Positions 1-8,928 of a stretch of 64,000 nucleotides of DNA are shown here, piece after piece. The notes beneath the pieces were generated by a model, which made no database searches, was not told the DNA's origin, and was given only the letters and a program-made list of their open reading frames with translations. Numbering within the stretch: position 1 is the stretch's first letter; each line of letters begins with the position of its first letter. Origin of the DNA: [Leptolyngbya] sp. JSC-1 (lineage in GTDB: Bacteria; Cyanobacteriota; Cyanobacteriia; Elainellales; Elainellaceae). The position numbers and the translations under genes were made by a program. Where the stretch lies: the NCBI GenBank assembly GCA_000733415.1, contig KL662192.1, positions 108,921 through 172,920 on the forward strand, in the 5' to 3' direction.

Positions 1-288
1 TTGAAGTCGTATTGGCTGCTTGACATGGGGATAGAGGGGGGTGGGGGGTGGGGAGTGGGGAGTGGGGTGGGGGGTGGGGGGGGTGGGGTGGGGGGGTGGG
101 GTGGGGAATGAGTAAGGATGTGAATGATGTTCTGGCTGGATTGGTCAATTTGGTTGTCGGTCAGATCCTAGAGCGTGTTTTCAAAGACTTTGGTGCTGCT
201 GCTTCAGCCTTCTCCCCCTAAATCCCTAACGTCCCACATGTTATGGCTGCTTGAATTGAGCTGAATTTTTGACTTGGTAATGCAATAT
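1..288. other. Gene-free left edge with G-rich tract and repeat fragment
   Basis: No gene is seen here. Bases 29-111 are almost pure G with A and T interruptions. They form the left arm of an inverted polypurine repeat whose C-rich right arm lies in the downstream gene end (330-390). Bases 170-225 resemble the left end of the 300-bp palindromic element at 8923-9222: both read roughly GCGTGTTTT, then AAAG, CTTT, GTGCTG and CAGCCTT, followed by a CCCCCTAAATCCC-like stretch. Confidence 0.6.
29..111 (+). repeat. Polypurine arm, locus 1 left
   Basis: A run of GGGG separated by GT, AGT or A, more than 80% G. It pairs in inverted orientation with the C-rich tract at 330-390. Similar G-left/C-right pairs occur at 2552-2785, 8098-8250 and 18041-18504. 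Runs of this kind could form G-quadruplexes (inference). Confidence 0.7.
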
Positions 289-1473
289 TCATCCAACCAT
301 ACAGCTATTTTTATTCGACCAAGTCACAAGCTCTTCCCTACCTTCCCCATCTCCCTTACCTTCCCGATCTCCCCCACATCCCCGATCTGCCTCAAACACC
401 GGCAACGCCGAACACGCTCCACACTTAGCGCAGCCCGCCTTGATGTCAGCGGAAGCCATTCCGGCTCGGTTGAGTAGGGCACCAATCTGCTGATACAGGT
501 CATACATAAACTGGCTAGAGGGAGGCGCATAGTGTTGCAGGGGAGTTCCGGTAATCGGCACAAACGGCACCACAAAGGGATACACACCCATCTGAATCAA
601 GCGTTCTGCCGTTGCCACTAGCGTCGCCTGATCATCGCCCAAACCCGCCAGCAGATAGGTGCTGACCTGTCCCCAGCCGAATACCCTAACGGCGGCTTCA
701 AAGGCTTGAAAGTATACCGTCAGCGGCACCGTCGCCTTACCGGGCATGATCGCGGCCCGCACATCGGAATCGACTGCTTCTAAATGCATCCCCAGACTAT
801 CAACGCCCGCATCCTTCATGCGTTCAAACCAAAAGAAATCTTCTGGTGGTTCGCACTGGGCCTGAATCGGTAAGTTCACCCGCTGTTTGATCGCAGCAGC
901 GCAATCAGCCAGATAAGCCGCGCCCCGGTCGCCAGTGTTGGGGGTGCCGGTGGTCATCACCATATGCGTGACGCCATCCAACCGCGCGGCTGCCTCGGCC
1001 ACCTCGGCCAACTGAAGCGGTGTTTTCCGGGCAATCGTCCGTTCTGCGGCTAAGGATTGCCCAATCGCGCAAAACTGACAGGCTGTAGCCGCATCGCTGT
1101 AGCGCATACAGGTCTGAAGCACCGTGGTCGCTAACACATCGCGACTGTGCAGTAGGGCAATTTTCCAGTAAGGAATTCCGTCTGCTGTTTTGAGGCTGTA
1201 AAACTTGGGCTGCTGCGGAAAGCTAATCGACGCTATCGGATCCGATTCCCAGTGCAGAACTGCCTGATTCGTCTGGGCATTGATCGTAGCGCTGTAGGGC
1301 GAACTGGAAGCGGCATCGGTGTAGATCGGCACCATTACGGTCGTTCCAGCAATCGTCACTGCCTTGTGATCCGATGGTCCAGCTCCTCCTTTGCGTCCAG
1401 AGGCCCCAGCTTCGGCATTGATAATTTTCAATCCATGAGATTGCAGCTCTGTGATTAACCGTTGCGTATTCAT
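289..1473 (-). CDS. MSMEG_0568-type radical SAM protein (Nit1 cluster)
   Basis: A 394-residue radical SAM enzyme. The likely cluster-binding cysteines are C122, C132 and C135, arranged CX9CX2C. The radical SAM core follows, with QAQCEPPED and LLAGLGDD segments. A further Cys-rich stretch, GCAKCGAC, lies near residue 345. It is the third gene of a minus-strand run with nitrilase and the MSMEG_0572-type gene, the arrangement known from the Nit1 cluster and from sll0783-sll0785 of Synechocystis. Its reaction is unknown. The last 35 or so residues are Asp/Glu/Gly/Arg-rich and are encoded by the C-rich arm of a polypurine repeat, so the native C-terminus has probably been replaced. The start ATG has only a weak ribosome binding site. 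Confidence 0.85.
   Translation of the reverse strand: MNTQRLITELQSHGLKIINAEAGASGRKGGAGPSDHKAVTIAGTTVMVPIYTDAASSSPYSATINAQTNQAVLHWESDPIASISFPQQPKFYSLKTADGIPYWKIALLHSRDVLATTVLQTCMRYSDAATACQFCAIGQSLAAERTIARKTPLQLAEVAEAAARLDGVTHMVMTTGTPNTGDRGAAYLADCAAAIKQRVNLPIQAQCEPPEDFFWFERMKDAGVDSLGMHLEAVDSDVRAAIMPGKATVPLTVYFQAFEAAVRVFGWGQVSTYLLAGLGDDQATLVATAERLIQMGVYPFVVPFVPITGTPLQHYAPPSSQFMYDLYQQIGALLNRAGMASADIKAGCAKCGACSALPVFEADRGCGGDREGKGDGEGREELVTWSNKNSCMVG
330..390 (+). repeat. Polypyrimidine arm, locus 1 right (inside CDS)
   Basis: A C-rich tract of CTTCCC, CATCTCCC and CGATCTCCC units. It is the complement-type partner of the G-rich tract at 29-111. It is translated on the minus strand as the acidic, Gly-rich tail of the radical SAM protein. 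Confidence 0.65.
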
Positions 1474-1510
1474 AGTGTGTTCACAAGTGAGTTGAGTGAA
1501 TTGGGTTGAG

Positions 1511-2521
1511 CTATAGATTTTGTGGTTCTAGTGGCAACTCAGAGGAGATCCTGACCATCTGCGCTGATCCATTCTCCATCGCTTGCTCAGACACTTCACT
1601 CAGTACGGACCAAGGGGCCATATTGGACTTTAGTTGCAGCAGATCGGGACGGGCATAGTGGCCAACACAATCCATCATCCGTTTACGTTTGGTAATTAAG
1701 GAAAAATCGAGGTCGGCAATTGCCATGCCTTCGCCTTCAGTAATTGGTGTAGCCAGCAACACTCCCTCTGGACTCACAATCGTCGTGTAGCAGCCGCCAT
1801 TCAACACCGATCGCAATTTCGGATCCGGCGTGATTTGTTCGACCTGATCGGGCGAGAGCCAGCTTGTGGCATTAACGACAAAACAACCGGCCTCCAGGGC
1901 GTGATGCCGAATCGTCACCTCAATCTGCTCGGTAAAAATCTGCCCTACCATCGAACCGGGAAACTGGGCGCAATGAATCTGCTCATGTTGAGCCATTAGA
2001 GCATACCGAGCTAGGGGATTGTAATGCTCCCAACAGGCCAAGGCTCCCAATTTACCAACTGCCGTATCCAGCACCTTCAATCCGGCTCCATCCCCCTGTC
2101 CCCACACCATCCGCTCATGATAGGTCGGCGTGATTTTGCGTCGCTTCAACAGCAGAGTACCGTCCGCATCAAAAACAAGTTGCGTATTATACAGCGAGCC
2201 ATGATCTCGTTCATTCACGCCTAGGACTACTACCAATCCATAGGACCGCGCAGCTCGACTCACCGCATCCGTAACAGCACTGGGAACTTCTACAGCTTCT
2301 TCGTATAAACGCATGTGTTCCTTTCCCATCAGTACAGGCGGCTGTACAAACGAGAAATAGGGGTAATAGGGAATCAACGTCTCTGGAAACACAACCAACT
2401 GCGCACCCACCTGGGCCGCATCCGCAATTGCCTGCAACACCTTCTCGGTGGTTCCATCCCGACTAAACAGCACCGGACTGATCTGAACAGCCGCAGCCCG
2501 CACGATCGTTGGTTCAGTCAT
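1511..2521 (-). CDS. Nitrilase, Nit1 family
   Basis: A carbon-nitrogen hydrolase of 336 residues that converts nitriles to the acid plus ammonia. The catalytic triad is visible as E47 (in FPETLIPYYP), K129 (in KRRKITPTYHE) and C163 (in ACWEHYNPL). It is cytoplasmic. I chose the ATG at 2521 because AGGA lies just upstream; the longer reading frame would need a TTG at 2542. It lies 37 bp before the radical SAM gene and about 270 bp after the MSMEG_0572-type gene on the same strand. An intercistronic polypurine repeat sits in that longer gap. The synteny matches the nitrogen-controlled sll0783-sll0784-sll0785 genes. The natural substrate is not shown by the sequence. Confidence 0.92.
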   Translation of the reverse strand: MTEPTIVRAAAVQISPVLFSRDGTTEKVLQAIADAAQVGAQLVVFPETLIPYYPYFSFVQPPVLMGKEHMRLYEEAVEVPSAVTDAVSRAARSYGLVVVLGVNERDHGSLYNTQLVFDADGTLLLKRRKITPTYHERMVWGQGDGAGLKVLDTAVGKLGALACWEHYNPLARYALMAQHEQIHCAQFPGSMVGQIFTEQIEVTIRHHALEAGCFVVNATSWLSPDQVEQITPDPKLRSVLNGGCYTTIVSPEGVLLATPITEGEGMAIADLDFSLITKRKRMMDCVGHYARPDLLQLKSNMAPWSVLSEVSEQAMENGSAQMVRISSELPLEPQNL

Positions 2522-2551
2522 GGGTTTGTCCTGTTTGGTCAAATTTGCTAG

Positions 2552-2600
2552 TAGATGGGAGAGGGGAGAGGGGGGAGATGAGGGGGATGAGGGGGATGGG
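2552..2600 (+). repeat. Polypurine arm, locus 2 left
   Basis: G/A-rich tract made of GGGGGATGA-like units. It is followed by the segment AGCCCTGCGGACATCTTA at about 2610, which recurs as AGCCCTGTGAGCATCCTA in locus 3 (14 of 18 identical, all differences transitions). The matching C-rich arm is at 2746-2785. Confidence 0.7.
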
Positions 2601-2745
2601 GGAGGGGTATAGCCCTGCGGACATCTTAGAGAAGGGGAACGGGAGGAAGTAAAACTTTAAACCATCATTCCTCATTCAGCAACACTGGTTTAGCTAATTA
2701 GTGAACTGCTTGTAGTTAGCGTCTCGGCAAAACCTACCCCACGTC

Positions 2746-2785
2746 CATCCTCCCCATCTCCCCCATCTTCCCCCTCTCCAACACA
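2746..2785 (+). repeat. Polypyrimidine arm, locus 2 right
   Basis: A C-rich tract (CATCCTCCCCATCTCCCCC type) that forms an inverted pair with 2552-2600. The pair sits between the MSMEG_0572-type gene and the nitrilase gene, so a read-through transcript would contain a large stem. Confidence 0.7.
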
Positions 2786-2787
2786 CT

Positions 2788-3270
2788 CTACAGCGTCCAG
2801 GTATCCAAAATAAACGCGCCATCCTTACGGTGCATCAGAATCAGATCCAGCACATCCAGAGGATTGATCGGGCGAATGCCTGGAATCAGCGAAGGTTCAC
2901 CGTGGCCGTAGAGAGCCTGGAGTGCAAATCGGCAGGCATAGACTTTTCCACCTTCCGACATGAACTTACTTAGCTGGTCATTAAAGTTTTGATGACCAGG
3001 GAAAGCGGCATCACCTAGTTTGGGGAAACCACGCTGCACACCCAAGGTGACTCCTGGACCATAGAGCAAAACCGAGGTGTCAAATCCTTTGCGCAGGAGG
3101 CGAGTGGCTTGCAGCAAATTCACTAAACCAATCGATCCTTCAAAAGCAACCGTATGGAACGTCACCAATGCTTTTTCGCCTGGTTCCGCCTTGATGTCGG
3201 GAAATACCTTCTCCTCGTAATCGACAAAAAAGTCACCCGGTTGATGCACAGGAGCTGTTACTTCAGGCAT
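2788..3270 (-). CDS. MSMEG_0572/Sll0783-type nitrogen starvation protein
   Basis: A 160-residue protein of the Sll0783/MSMEG_0572 family. It has a compact alpha/beta, DsrE-like look, with AEPGEKALVTFHTVAFEG near residue 30, VLLYGPGVTLG near 75 and YACRFALQALYGHG near 110. In Synechocystis this family is nitrogen-regulated and linked to polyhydroxybutyrate accumulation under nitrogen starvation; its biochemical activity is unknown. GAGG precedes the ATG. It is the first gene of the minus-strand run, downstream of a consensus NtcA promoter (3457-3499), which supports nitrogen control of this gene and probably of nitrilase and radical SAM. Confidence 0.9.
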   Translation of the reverse strand: MPEVTAPVHQPGDFFVDYEEKVFPDIKAEPGEKALVTFHTVAFEGSIGLVNLLQATRLLRKGFDTSVLLYGPGVTLGVQRGFPKLGDAAFPGHQNFNDQLSKFMSEGGKVYACRFALQALYGHGEPSLIPGIRPINPLDVLDLILMHRKDGAFILDTWTL

Positions 3271-3456
3271 AAAATTTTCCTCATTCCAAGAGTTATTCCA
3301 ATCAGTTTGGAGGTGAGTTCAGCTCAACCTAGACAATAAACCTACCAGAGTCTAAACACAATTAACAGGAGTTAACAGAAACTTTATTGCCGGCTGAGAA
3401 ATGAGATTCACGGAATTGGATCGAGGCTCAGCATCGACGCTGAGCATTGTATGTGC

Positions 3457-3499
3457 AGCATAGAAAACAAGCCGAGCAACTTCTTGTAGCCATCGCTAC
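3457..3499 (-). promoter_or_regulatory. NtcA-activated promoter
   Basis: On the minus strand GTAGCGATGGCTAC (3499-3486) matches the NtcA consensus GTA-N8-TAC exactly. It is followed after 23 bases by TATGCT (3462-3457), which matches TA-N3-T. This is the canonical spacing (20-24) of NtcA-activated promoters and points at the gene starting at 3270. Transcription would start near 3450. A 7-bp hairpin (GCTCAGC/GCTGAGC, 3426-3445) would lie in the long 5' leader. Confidence 0.85.
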
Positions 3500-3585
3500 A
3501 GATCGTTAGAATCTGGCTTTATTGACAGAATCAGTATTCACAAATAGTAACCAATAATGCAGTTTTGACAACATCCCCTGTTCAT

Positions 3586-4857
3586 TTAGACAGGTAACCC
3601 TCGATCCAGCCAGCCTCGGATCACGGCCTGATAAAGAGCCTGACAGCGAGTCTGGACCTGAAGTTTGGCAATTGCGTTATTGATATGAAATTTGACCGTG
3701 CGTTCGCTAATGTGGAGCTGATCGGCAATGTCGCGATCGCGAAACCCGGCAGCCAGCAGCAGCAACATTTCCTGCTCGCGGTCTGACAAGGGCGAAGTCT
3801 GGGAGCGGGAATCTGAATACGGCAATGTCAGCAGCACTTGCAGCATTGCTTGATTGGCCCCACTCAGCGTTTGCAGTGTGCCTCCCACACAGGCGCTAGC
3901 TAACCGCAATTCATCGAAAATGGCTGCGATCCAGTCCTGTAAGTTTCTAGATGCAAGCTCTTTAAGCTCTTTAACCGGCAAGCTGGCGTTTGAACCGATA
4001 TCTGGGATGACCATTGCATCGAGTAAAACCTGGGTTGACTCATACATCAAACGGCAATGGCTGCACTGTAACTCGCTGAGCATTTCACCAGTTCGCAGCA
4101 GCAGCACATTTAGCGACATAGGCAGTAAACGCTCGGTTCCCACCAGACAGAATCGAGATTGGGGTAAAAGAGTTGCTATTTGTTCTGATAAGGGCAGAAC
4201 AACAACTGATGAATTGATTGGAGACTGCCGTTCTCGCTGATGTGCCAATGCACTATCGAGGGCAACTGTAACAGTCGCACACAGATATTGCAATACTTCT
4301 AGGAATTCTGGCGATAACGGTCGATGACTAAAAACAGCCAATACTCCTACAACACGATCGCCTACAGCCAGCGGATATCCGGCAAAGCCCGTAATCTTCT
4401 CAGCGATGGCCCATTCTCGATCTTTTACCCACGGTTCTGCTGCTAAATGATTGCTCAGAAATGGAATCCGATTTTGGGCAATTTTACCCACCTTATAGGC
4501 TCCCATCGCCACTCTAGAGAATGAGCCATCCGTGTGGGTATACAGTCCCGACGATGCAACCAAACGCAGAGCGGTTTGATCGGCTTCTACTAACCAGATG
4601 CGGGCAAAGGCACAGTCAAAGACGCTGATAATTTGATCGGTGACTTGTTTCGCGATCACGGTTGGGTCCAAACAGCCACTGAAGGCTTGAGCCATTTGAC
4701 TCACCTGTTGGAGATCCATCAGCAAGCGCAGCGAGTTGGAAGATGCAGAACCGTTGAATGCCATTGCTGTTACTAAGTGCTGTTGCCAGTTGCTGTTCAC
4801 CAGACATGCTACCTTTATACAGAATAGGCTGCCTGCTTTCATATCTGTATCCGCCAT
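3586..4857 (-). CDS. GAF domain LuxR-family transcriptional regulator
   Basis: About 423 residues. A GAF domain spans roughly residues 60-205 (FDCAFARIWLVEAD, then GDRVVGVLAVFS). A poorly conserved middle follows, and a LuxR/FixJ helix-turn-helix lies at about 355-405 (LSDREQEMLLLLAAG, SERTVKFHINNAIAKL). It is a soluble one-component regulator whose signal is unknown. It has no receiver domain, and its neighbour at 5146 is divergent. The start is uncertain: ATG at 4857 (GTG at 4860 just before it) has no clear ribosome binding site, and an internal ATG near 4764 would still give a complete GAF domain. The 3' end lies about 90 bp upstream of the NtcA site, so the genes may be functionally linked, but nothing shows it. 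Confidence 0.85.
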   Translation of the reverse strand: MADTDMKAGSLFCIKVACLVNSNWQQHLVTAMAFNGSASSNSLRLLMDLQQVSQMAQAFSGCLDPTVIAKQVTDQIISVFDCAFARIWLVEADQTALRLVASSGLYTHTDGSFSRVAMGAYKVGKIAQNRIPFLSNHLAAEPWVKDREWAIAEKITGFAGYPLAVGDRVVGVLAVFSHRPLSPEFLEVLQYLCATVTVALDSALAHQRERQSPINSSVVVLPLSEQIATLLPQSRFCLVGTERLLPMSLNVLLLRTGEMLSELQCSHCRLMYESTQVLLDAMVIPDIGSNASLPVKELKELASRNLQDWIAAIFDELRLASACVGGTLQTLSGANQAMLQVLLTLPYSDSRSQTSPLSDREQEMLLLLAAGFRDRDIADQLHISERTVKFHINNAIAKLQVQTRCQALYQAVIRGWLDRGLPV

Positions 4858-5145
4858 CACCAGATAAAGTTAGCAACTCCTGCGCAGCCTCCCGCAGGGT
4901 AGGCACAGCTACACAGACACAAGCCTATTAGCTAACCGTTGCTGAGCGAGGATCAGAGGATTTATTCGCCGCTGAACCGTAACTAAACTGCAATCAAATT
5001 AACAACACTTCAAAATTGATTGCAAAACATGACAAATTGCTTGGTCCATTAACAGGAAGCTAGAATAAATTTCTATGCTGATGATGTCTCAATAGACTGG
5101 GCTGTCAGGTGATACTACGATTAACCCTTCCGTGAACAGACAGCC
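4858..5145. other. Divergent intergenic region
   Basis: Separates the GAF-LuxR gene (minus) from the hybrid kinase gene (plus). I see no clear operator, only AT-rich stretches around 4985-5080 that could hold promoters. Confidence 0.4.
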
Positions 5146-8100
5146 ATGAAAATTCTGATCATCGAAGATGATAAGTTGACCACTGAAGCGTTGGTTGCCA
5201 CACTGAGTAACCAGAACTATACCGTTGAAGTAGCCACCGATGGGGAAGCCGGATGGCACTTGGCAGAAGCCTTTACCTACGACCTGATCTTACTGGATGT
5301 GTCACTTCCCAAACTCGATGGCATCAGCCTCTGCCAACAGTTGCGTTCCCACGGTTATCAGATGCCAATCCTGCTGTTAACGGCCCGCAGCAGCGGCCAC
5401 GATAAAGCGATTGGGCTAGATGCAGGGGCCGATGATTATGTGGTCAAACCCTTTGATCCGGAAGAGTTAACGGCCCGGATTCGAGCTTTACTGCGGCGCA
5501 ACCAGACAGCAGTTCAGGCCGTGTTGGAGTGGGGGGAACTACGCCTGAATCCGGAAAGCTGTGAGGTCATCTATGGGACGCAGCTGGTGCCTCTAACGGC
5601 GAAGGAATACGCCTTACTGGAATTGTTCTTGCGCCACAGTCGGCGCGTATTTAGCTGTGGAGCGATTCTGGAAAACCTCTGGTCGTTTACCGAAATTCCC
5701 AGCGATGAGGCGGTGAGAACCCATATCAAAGGATTGCGGCAAAAGCTGAAGGCGGTCGGTGCTCCAGCAGATTTGATCGAGACGGTTTATGGGATTGGCT
5801 ATCGCCTCAAACCGCTAACCGAAGCAAACGCAGTAAATGCAGCCAATTCCAAACCCAAGCGGCATTCCCAACAGCCTACATCTCATCTGACTGATTCGTC
5901 TGACCAGCAGCCCCCCACGAGTGCAGAACAAATCGGGCAGCAAACTCAAGCCGCGATCGCCATAGTGTGGCAAAAATACCAACCGCGCGTGAACGAACAG
6001 GTAGATGTATTGGAACAGGCAGTGACAGCCTTACAGAATCAAACCTTGAATCCGGAATTACGGCAGCGGGCGGAACACGAGGCCCACTCCCTGGCTGGTT
6101 CGCTTGGCACTTTTGGCTATGCTCAAGCGTCCCAACTAGCTCGCATGATTGAGCAACAGTTGCGAGAGATTGAACAACTCAGAGCTGACCAAATTCCCCA
6201 ACTGCAACAGCAAATCGTAGCCTTGCGGCAGGAAATTGCCGGAACAAATCAGAGTGCTGCTGGTGAAGCTGCCTCGATTCAATCTGCCGCAATTCAACCC
6301 ATATCGCCCCCCGTTTCACTCAACCAGCCCTTACTGCTGATCATCGATTCTGACCGCTCAGCCGCTGAGCCAATCCTGGCAGAAGCGCCAAATTGGGGAC
6401 TGCGGACCGCACTAGCCACCAATCTCACAATGGCTAAACGCCTGATGCAGCAACAGCCACCCCAGGCCATTTTGCTCGACTTGGCGGCTTCTAAACGCAT
6501 TACCGATAGTTTTAACTTGTTGAGTAAACTCCAGCAGCAATGGCCTTCTGTCCCCGTGCTGGTGTGGACTGCTCAAGCCGATCTATCCCATCGTTTAGAA
6601 GTAGCGCGACTAGGAGGACGCAGCTTTCTGCAAAAACCACTGTTTCCAGCGCAGGTACTAAAAGAGGTGACGCGCCTACTGCATCAGACCGACCCAGTCG
6701 ATGCCACCATTCTGGTCGTGGATGATGACCCGCAGCTTTTGGCAGCAGTCAGGACGTTGCTACAACCCTGGGGACTGCACATCACGACGCTAGGTAAACC
6801 TGATCAGTTCTGGCAAACCCTGGAAGCGGCCACACCAGACCTGTTGGTTCTCGATATCAAAATGCCGAGTATCAGTGGCATTGAGTTATGTCAGGTGGTG
6901 CGAAACGATCTGCGCTGGAGCGGATTGCCAATCGTGGTATTAACGGCCTACACCGATGCCGATACAATCAATCAGGTGTTTGCTGCCGGTGCCGATGACT
7001 TTATCAGCAAACCGATTGTGGGGCCAGAACTGGTAAGCCGCATCCTCAATCGCCTAGAGCGAAGCAAACTCCTAAAAAATCTAGTGACGCTGCATCAGCA
7101 GGATATAGCCGAGTGCCAACGAGCCAATCTGTCGGATCAACGATCTGTGACTGCCCTGCGCAAAGTCAAAGATGAGTTGGAGATGCGAGTAGCCGAACGA
7201 ACGGCTGAGTTGGTCAGCGTCAACGAACGGTTGCGCTCTGAACTGAAGGAACGTCAGCAGATCGAAGCAGCCCTGCGAATTTCTCAAGCTCGCTTTGCCG
7301 GAATCCTCGATATTGCCGATGATGCCGTGATTTCGGTTGATAGTCAGCAAAACATTACATTGTTCAATCAAGGTGCAGAAAAAATCTTTGGCTACACTGC
7401 AGACGAAGCGATTGGCCAACCCCTCGATCTATTGTTGCCAGTTCGTTTTACCGATCTGCATCGCCGCCATGTTGAAGAGTTTGGCGCATCTGATGGTGGA
7501 GCACGCCGGATGGGCGAACGCCGCGAGATTTTGGGCCGCCGCAAGAATGGCGAAGAGTTTCCAGCAGAGGCATCAATTTCTAAACTGCAATTACAAGGAG
7601 AAACGATCTTCACGGTGATTTTGCGAGACACGAGCGATCGCAAAGTTGTTGAACGCATGAAGGATGAATTTATTTCCATCGTTAGCCATGAACTGCGCAC
7701 CCCTCTAACTTCAATTCACGGCTCCTTAGGAATGCTGGCTAGCGGCCTACTGGATGCCGAACCCGAAACCGGAAAACGCCTGCTCGAAATTGCCGTCGAT
7801 AGCACCGAACGCCTGATTCGCCTAATCAACGATGTCCTGGATGTGGAACGAATTGAATCGGGCAAAATCACGATGGTGAAACAAACCTGCAATGTAGCTG
7901 ATCTGATGACCAACGCCACCAATGTGATGCAGGCTATGGCCGAGAAATTTGGAGTCACGTTATCGGTCACGCCACTAGAAGCAACGGTCTGGGCCGATGG
8001 CGATCGAGTCATTCAAACCCTAACCAACCTATTAAGCAACGCCATTAAATTTTCACCGCGAGGTGGCACAGTCTGGTTGAGGGCGGAGGGACGAGGAGGT

Positions 8101-8490
8101 GGGGGAGATGGGGAAGATGGGGAAGATGGGGAAACCAGACTTTGCCAGCCCTGTGAGCATCCTATCCAAACGCTGTTGAAGTCTTCCCAACACCTCACAC
8201 AAACATCTCCCCTACCTCCCTCATCTCCCCCACCTTCCCCCACTCCCTACATCCTCTTCACGGTCCAAGACCAAGGGCGTGGCATCCCAGCGGATAAACT
8301 GGAAACTATTTTTGAACGGTTTCAGCAGGTGGATGCTTCTGATTCACGCAATCACGATGGTACCGGGCTGGGCTTGGCCATCTGTCGCAACATTGTTCAG
8401 CAGCATGGAGGCCGGATTTGGGTCGAGAGCCGTCTGGGAGAAGGAAGCACATTTTACTTCACCTTACCCACAGCAGACATGGAGCAGTGA
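5146..8490 (+). CDS. Hybrid response regulator/histidine kinase, five kinds of signalling domain
   Basis: A 1114-residue soluble protein. The order is REC (1-115, LLDVSLPKLDG), OmpR-type winged helix (about 125-225), Hpt (about 262-342, His in AHSLAGSLGTFG), a second REC (about 394-515, weak phosphosite LLDLAAS), a third REC (about 520-639, LDIKMPS), coiled coil, PAS (about 715-805), HisKA (SHELRTP near 848) and HATPase (DQGRGIP, GTGLGLA). It could pass phosphate internally and bind DNA itself. About 50 residues (about 984-1035), Gly/Asp-rich then Pro/Ser-rich, interrupt the ATPase domain between LRAEG and YILFTVQDQ. They are encoded by a polypurine/polypyrimidine inverted repeat, and the reading frame stays open. 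A CheY-like gene follows 60 bp downstream. Confidence 0.93.
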   Translation: MKILIIEDDKLTTEALVATLSNQNYTVEVATDGEAGWHLAEAFTYDLILLDVSLPKLDGISLCQQLRSHGYQMPILLLTARSSGHDKAIGLDAGADDYVVKPFDPEELTARIRALLRRNQTAVQAVLEWGELRLNPESCEVIYGTQLVPLTAKEYALLELFLRHSRRVFSCGAILENLWSFTEIPSDEAVRTHIKGLRQKLKAVGAPADLIETVYGIGYRLKPLTEANAVNAANSKPKRHSQQPTSHLTDSSDQQPPTSAEQIGQQTQAAIAIVWQKYQPRVNEQVDVLEQAVTALQNQTLNPELRQRAEHEAHSLAGSLGTFGYAQASQLARMIEQQLREIEQLRADQIPQLQQQIVALRQEIAGTNQSAAGEAASIQSAAIQPISPPVSLNQPLLLIIDSDRSAAEPILAEAPNWGLRTALATNLTMAKRLMQQQPPQAILLDLAASKRITDSFNLLSKLQQQWPSVPVLVWTAQADLSHRLEVARLGGRSFLQKPLFPAQVLKEVTRLLHQTDPVDATILVVDDDPQLLAAVRTLLQPWGLHITTLGKPDQFWQTLEAATPDLLVLDIKMPSISGIELCQVVRNDLRWSGLPIVVLTAYTDADTINQVFAAGADDFISKPIVGPELVSRILNRLERSKLLKNLVTLHQQDIAECQRANLSDQRSVTALRKVKDELEMRVAERTAELVSVNERLRSELKERQQIEAALRISQARFAGILDIADDAVISVDSQQNITLFNQGAEKIFGYTADEAIGQPLDLLLPVRFTDLHRRHVEEFGASDGGARRMGERREILGRRKNGEEFPAEASISKLQLQGETIFTVILRDTSDRKVVERMKDEFISIVSHELRTPLTSIHGSLGMLASGLLDAEPETGKRLLEIAVDSTERLIRLINDVLDVERIESGKITMVKQTCNVADLMTNATNVMQAMAEKFGVTLSVTPLEATVWADGDRVIQTLTNLLSNAIKFSPRGGTVWLRAEGRGGGGDGEDGEDGETRLCQPCEHPIQTLLKSSQHLTQTSPLPPSSPPPSPTPYILFTVQDQGRGIPADKLETIFERFQQVDASDSRNHDGTGLGLAICRNIVQQHGGRIWVESRLGEGSTFYFTLPTADMEQ
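8098..8250 (+). repeat. Polypurine inverted repeat inserted inside CDS, locus 3
   Basis: Left arm 8098-8140 is GGTGGGGGAGATGGGG-like and right arm 8205-8250 is CATCTCCC/CACCTTCCCCC-like. Between them is the segment AGCCCTGTGAGCATCCTA (8151-8168), also found in locus 2. It is inserted in frame in the kinase ATPase domain. Confidence 0.75.
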
Positions 8491-8550
8491 AAGCCCCAAC
8501 GACTCATCAATCCAAAATTCAAAATCTAAAATCCAAAATTCAAAAATGGT

Positions 8551-8928
8551 ATGACCAGACGCATTCTAATTATCGACAACGAACAATACATTCAAGAAGT
8601 AACGCAAATTTGTCTCCGCACAACTGCTGGTTGGCAAGTATCAACTGCAAGCTCCGGACAGGAAGGAATTGACAAAGCTACCGCAGAGCAGCCCGATGCG
8701 ATCTTGCTCGATGTGATGATGCCCGATATGGACGGACTCACCACCTTTCAACACCTTCAGGAGAATACCACAACTCGCCAGATTCCAGTGATCTTGTTGA
8801 CGGCAAAAGTGCAGGCATCAGATCGGCGTCGCTACGATGAATTAGGCGTGAAGGGAGCAATCGCCAAACCCTTTGACCCACTTCAGTTAGCTAATCAGAT
8901 TGCCTCCACCCTAGGATGGGGCAACTAG
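8551..8928 (+). CDS. CheY-like single-domain response regulator
   Basis: A 125-residue receiver domain alone. It has the acidic pocket near the N-terminus (IIDNE), the phospho-acceptor Asp in LLDVMMPDMDG, Thr in LLTAK and Lys in IAKPFD. It probably works with the hybrid kinase upstream. An A-rich spacer with repeated CCAAAAT/TCAAAAT units lies between the two genes. The stop codon TAG is part of the terminal inverted repeat of a palindromic element (8923-9222), so the last residues, GWGN, may not be the ancestral C-terminus. Confidence 0.92.
   Translation: MTRRILIIDNEQYIQEVTQICLRTTAGWQVSTASSGQEGIDKATAEQPDAILLDVMMPDMDGLTTFQHLQENTTTRQIPVILLTAKVQASDRRRYDELGVKGAIAKPFDPLQLANQIASTLGWGN

Noticed and set aside
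4616..4906. 96-aa open frame on the minus strand
   Set aside because: It overlaps the GAF-LuxR gene in another frame, has no ribosome binding site and no family features.
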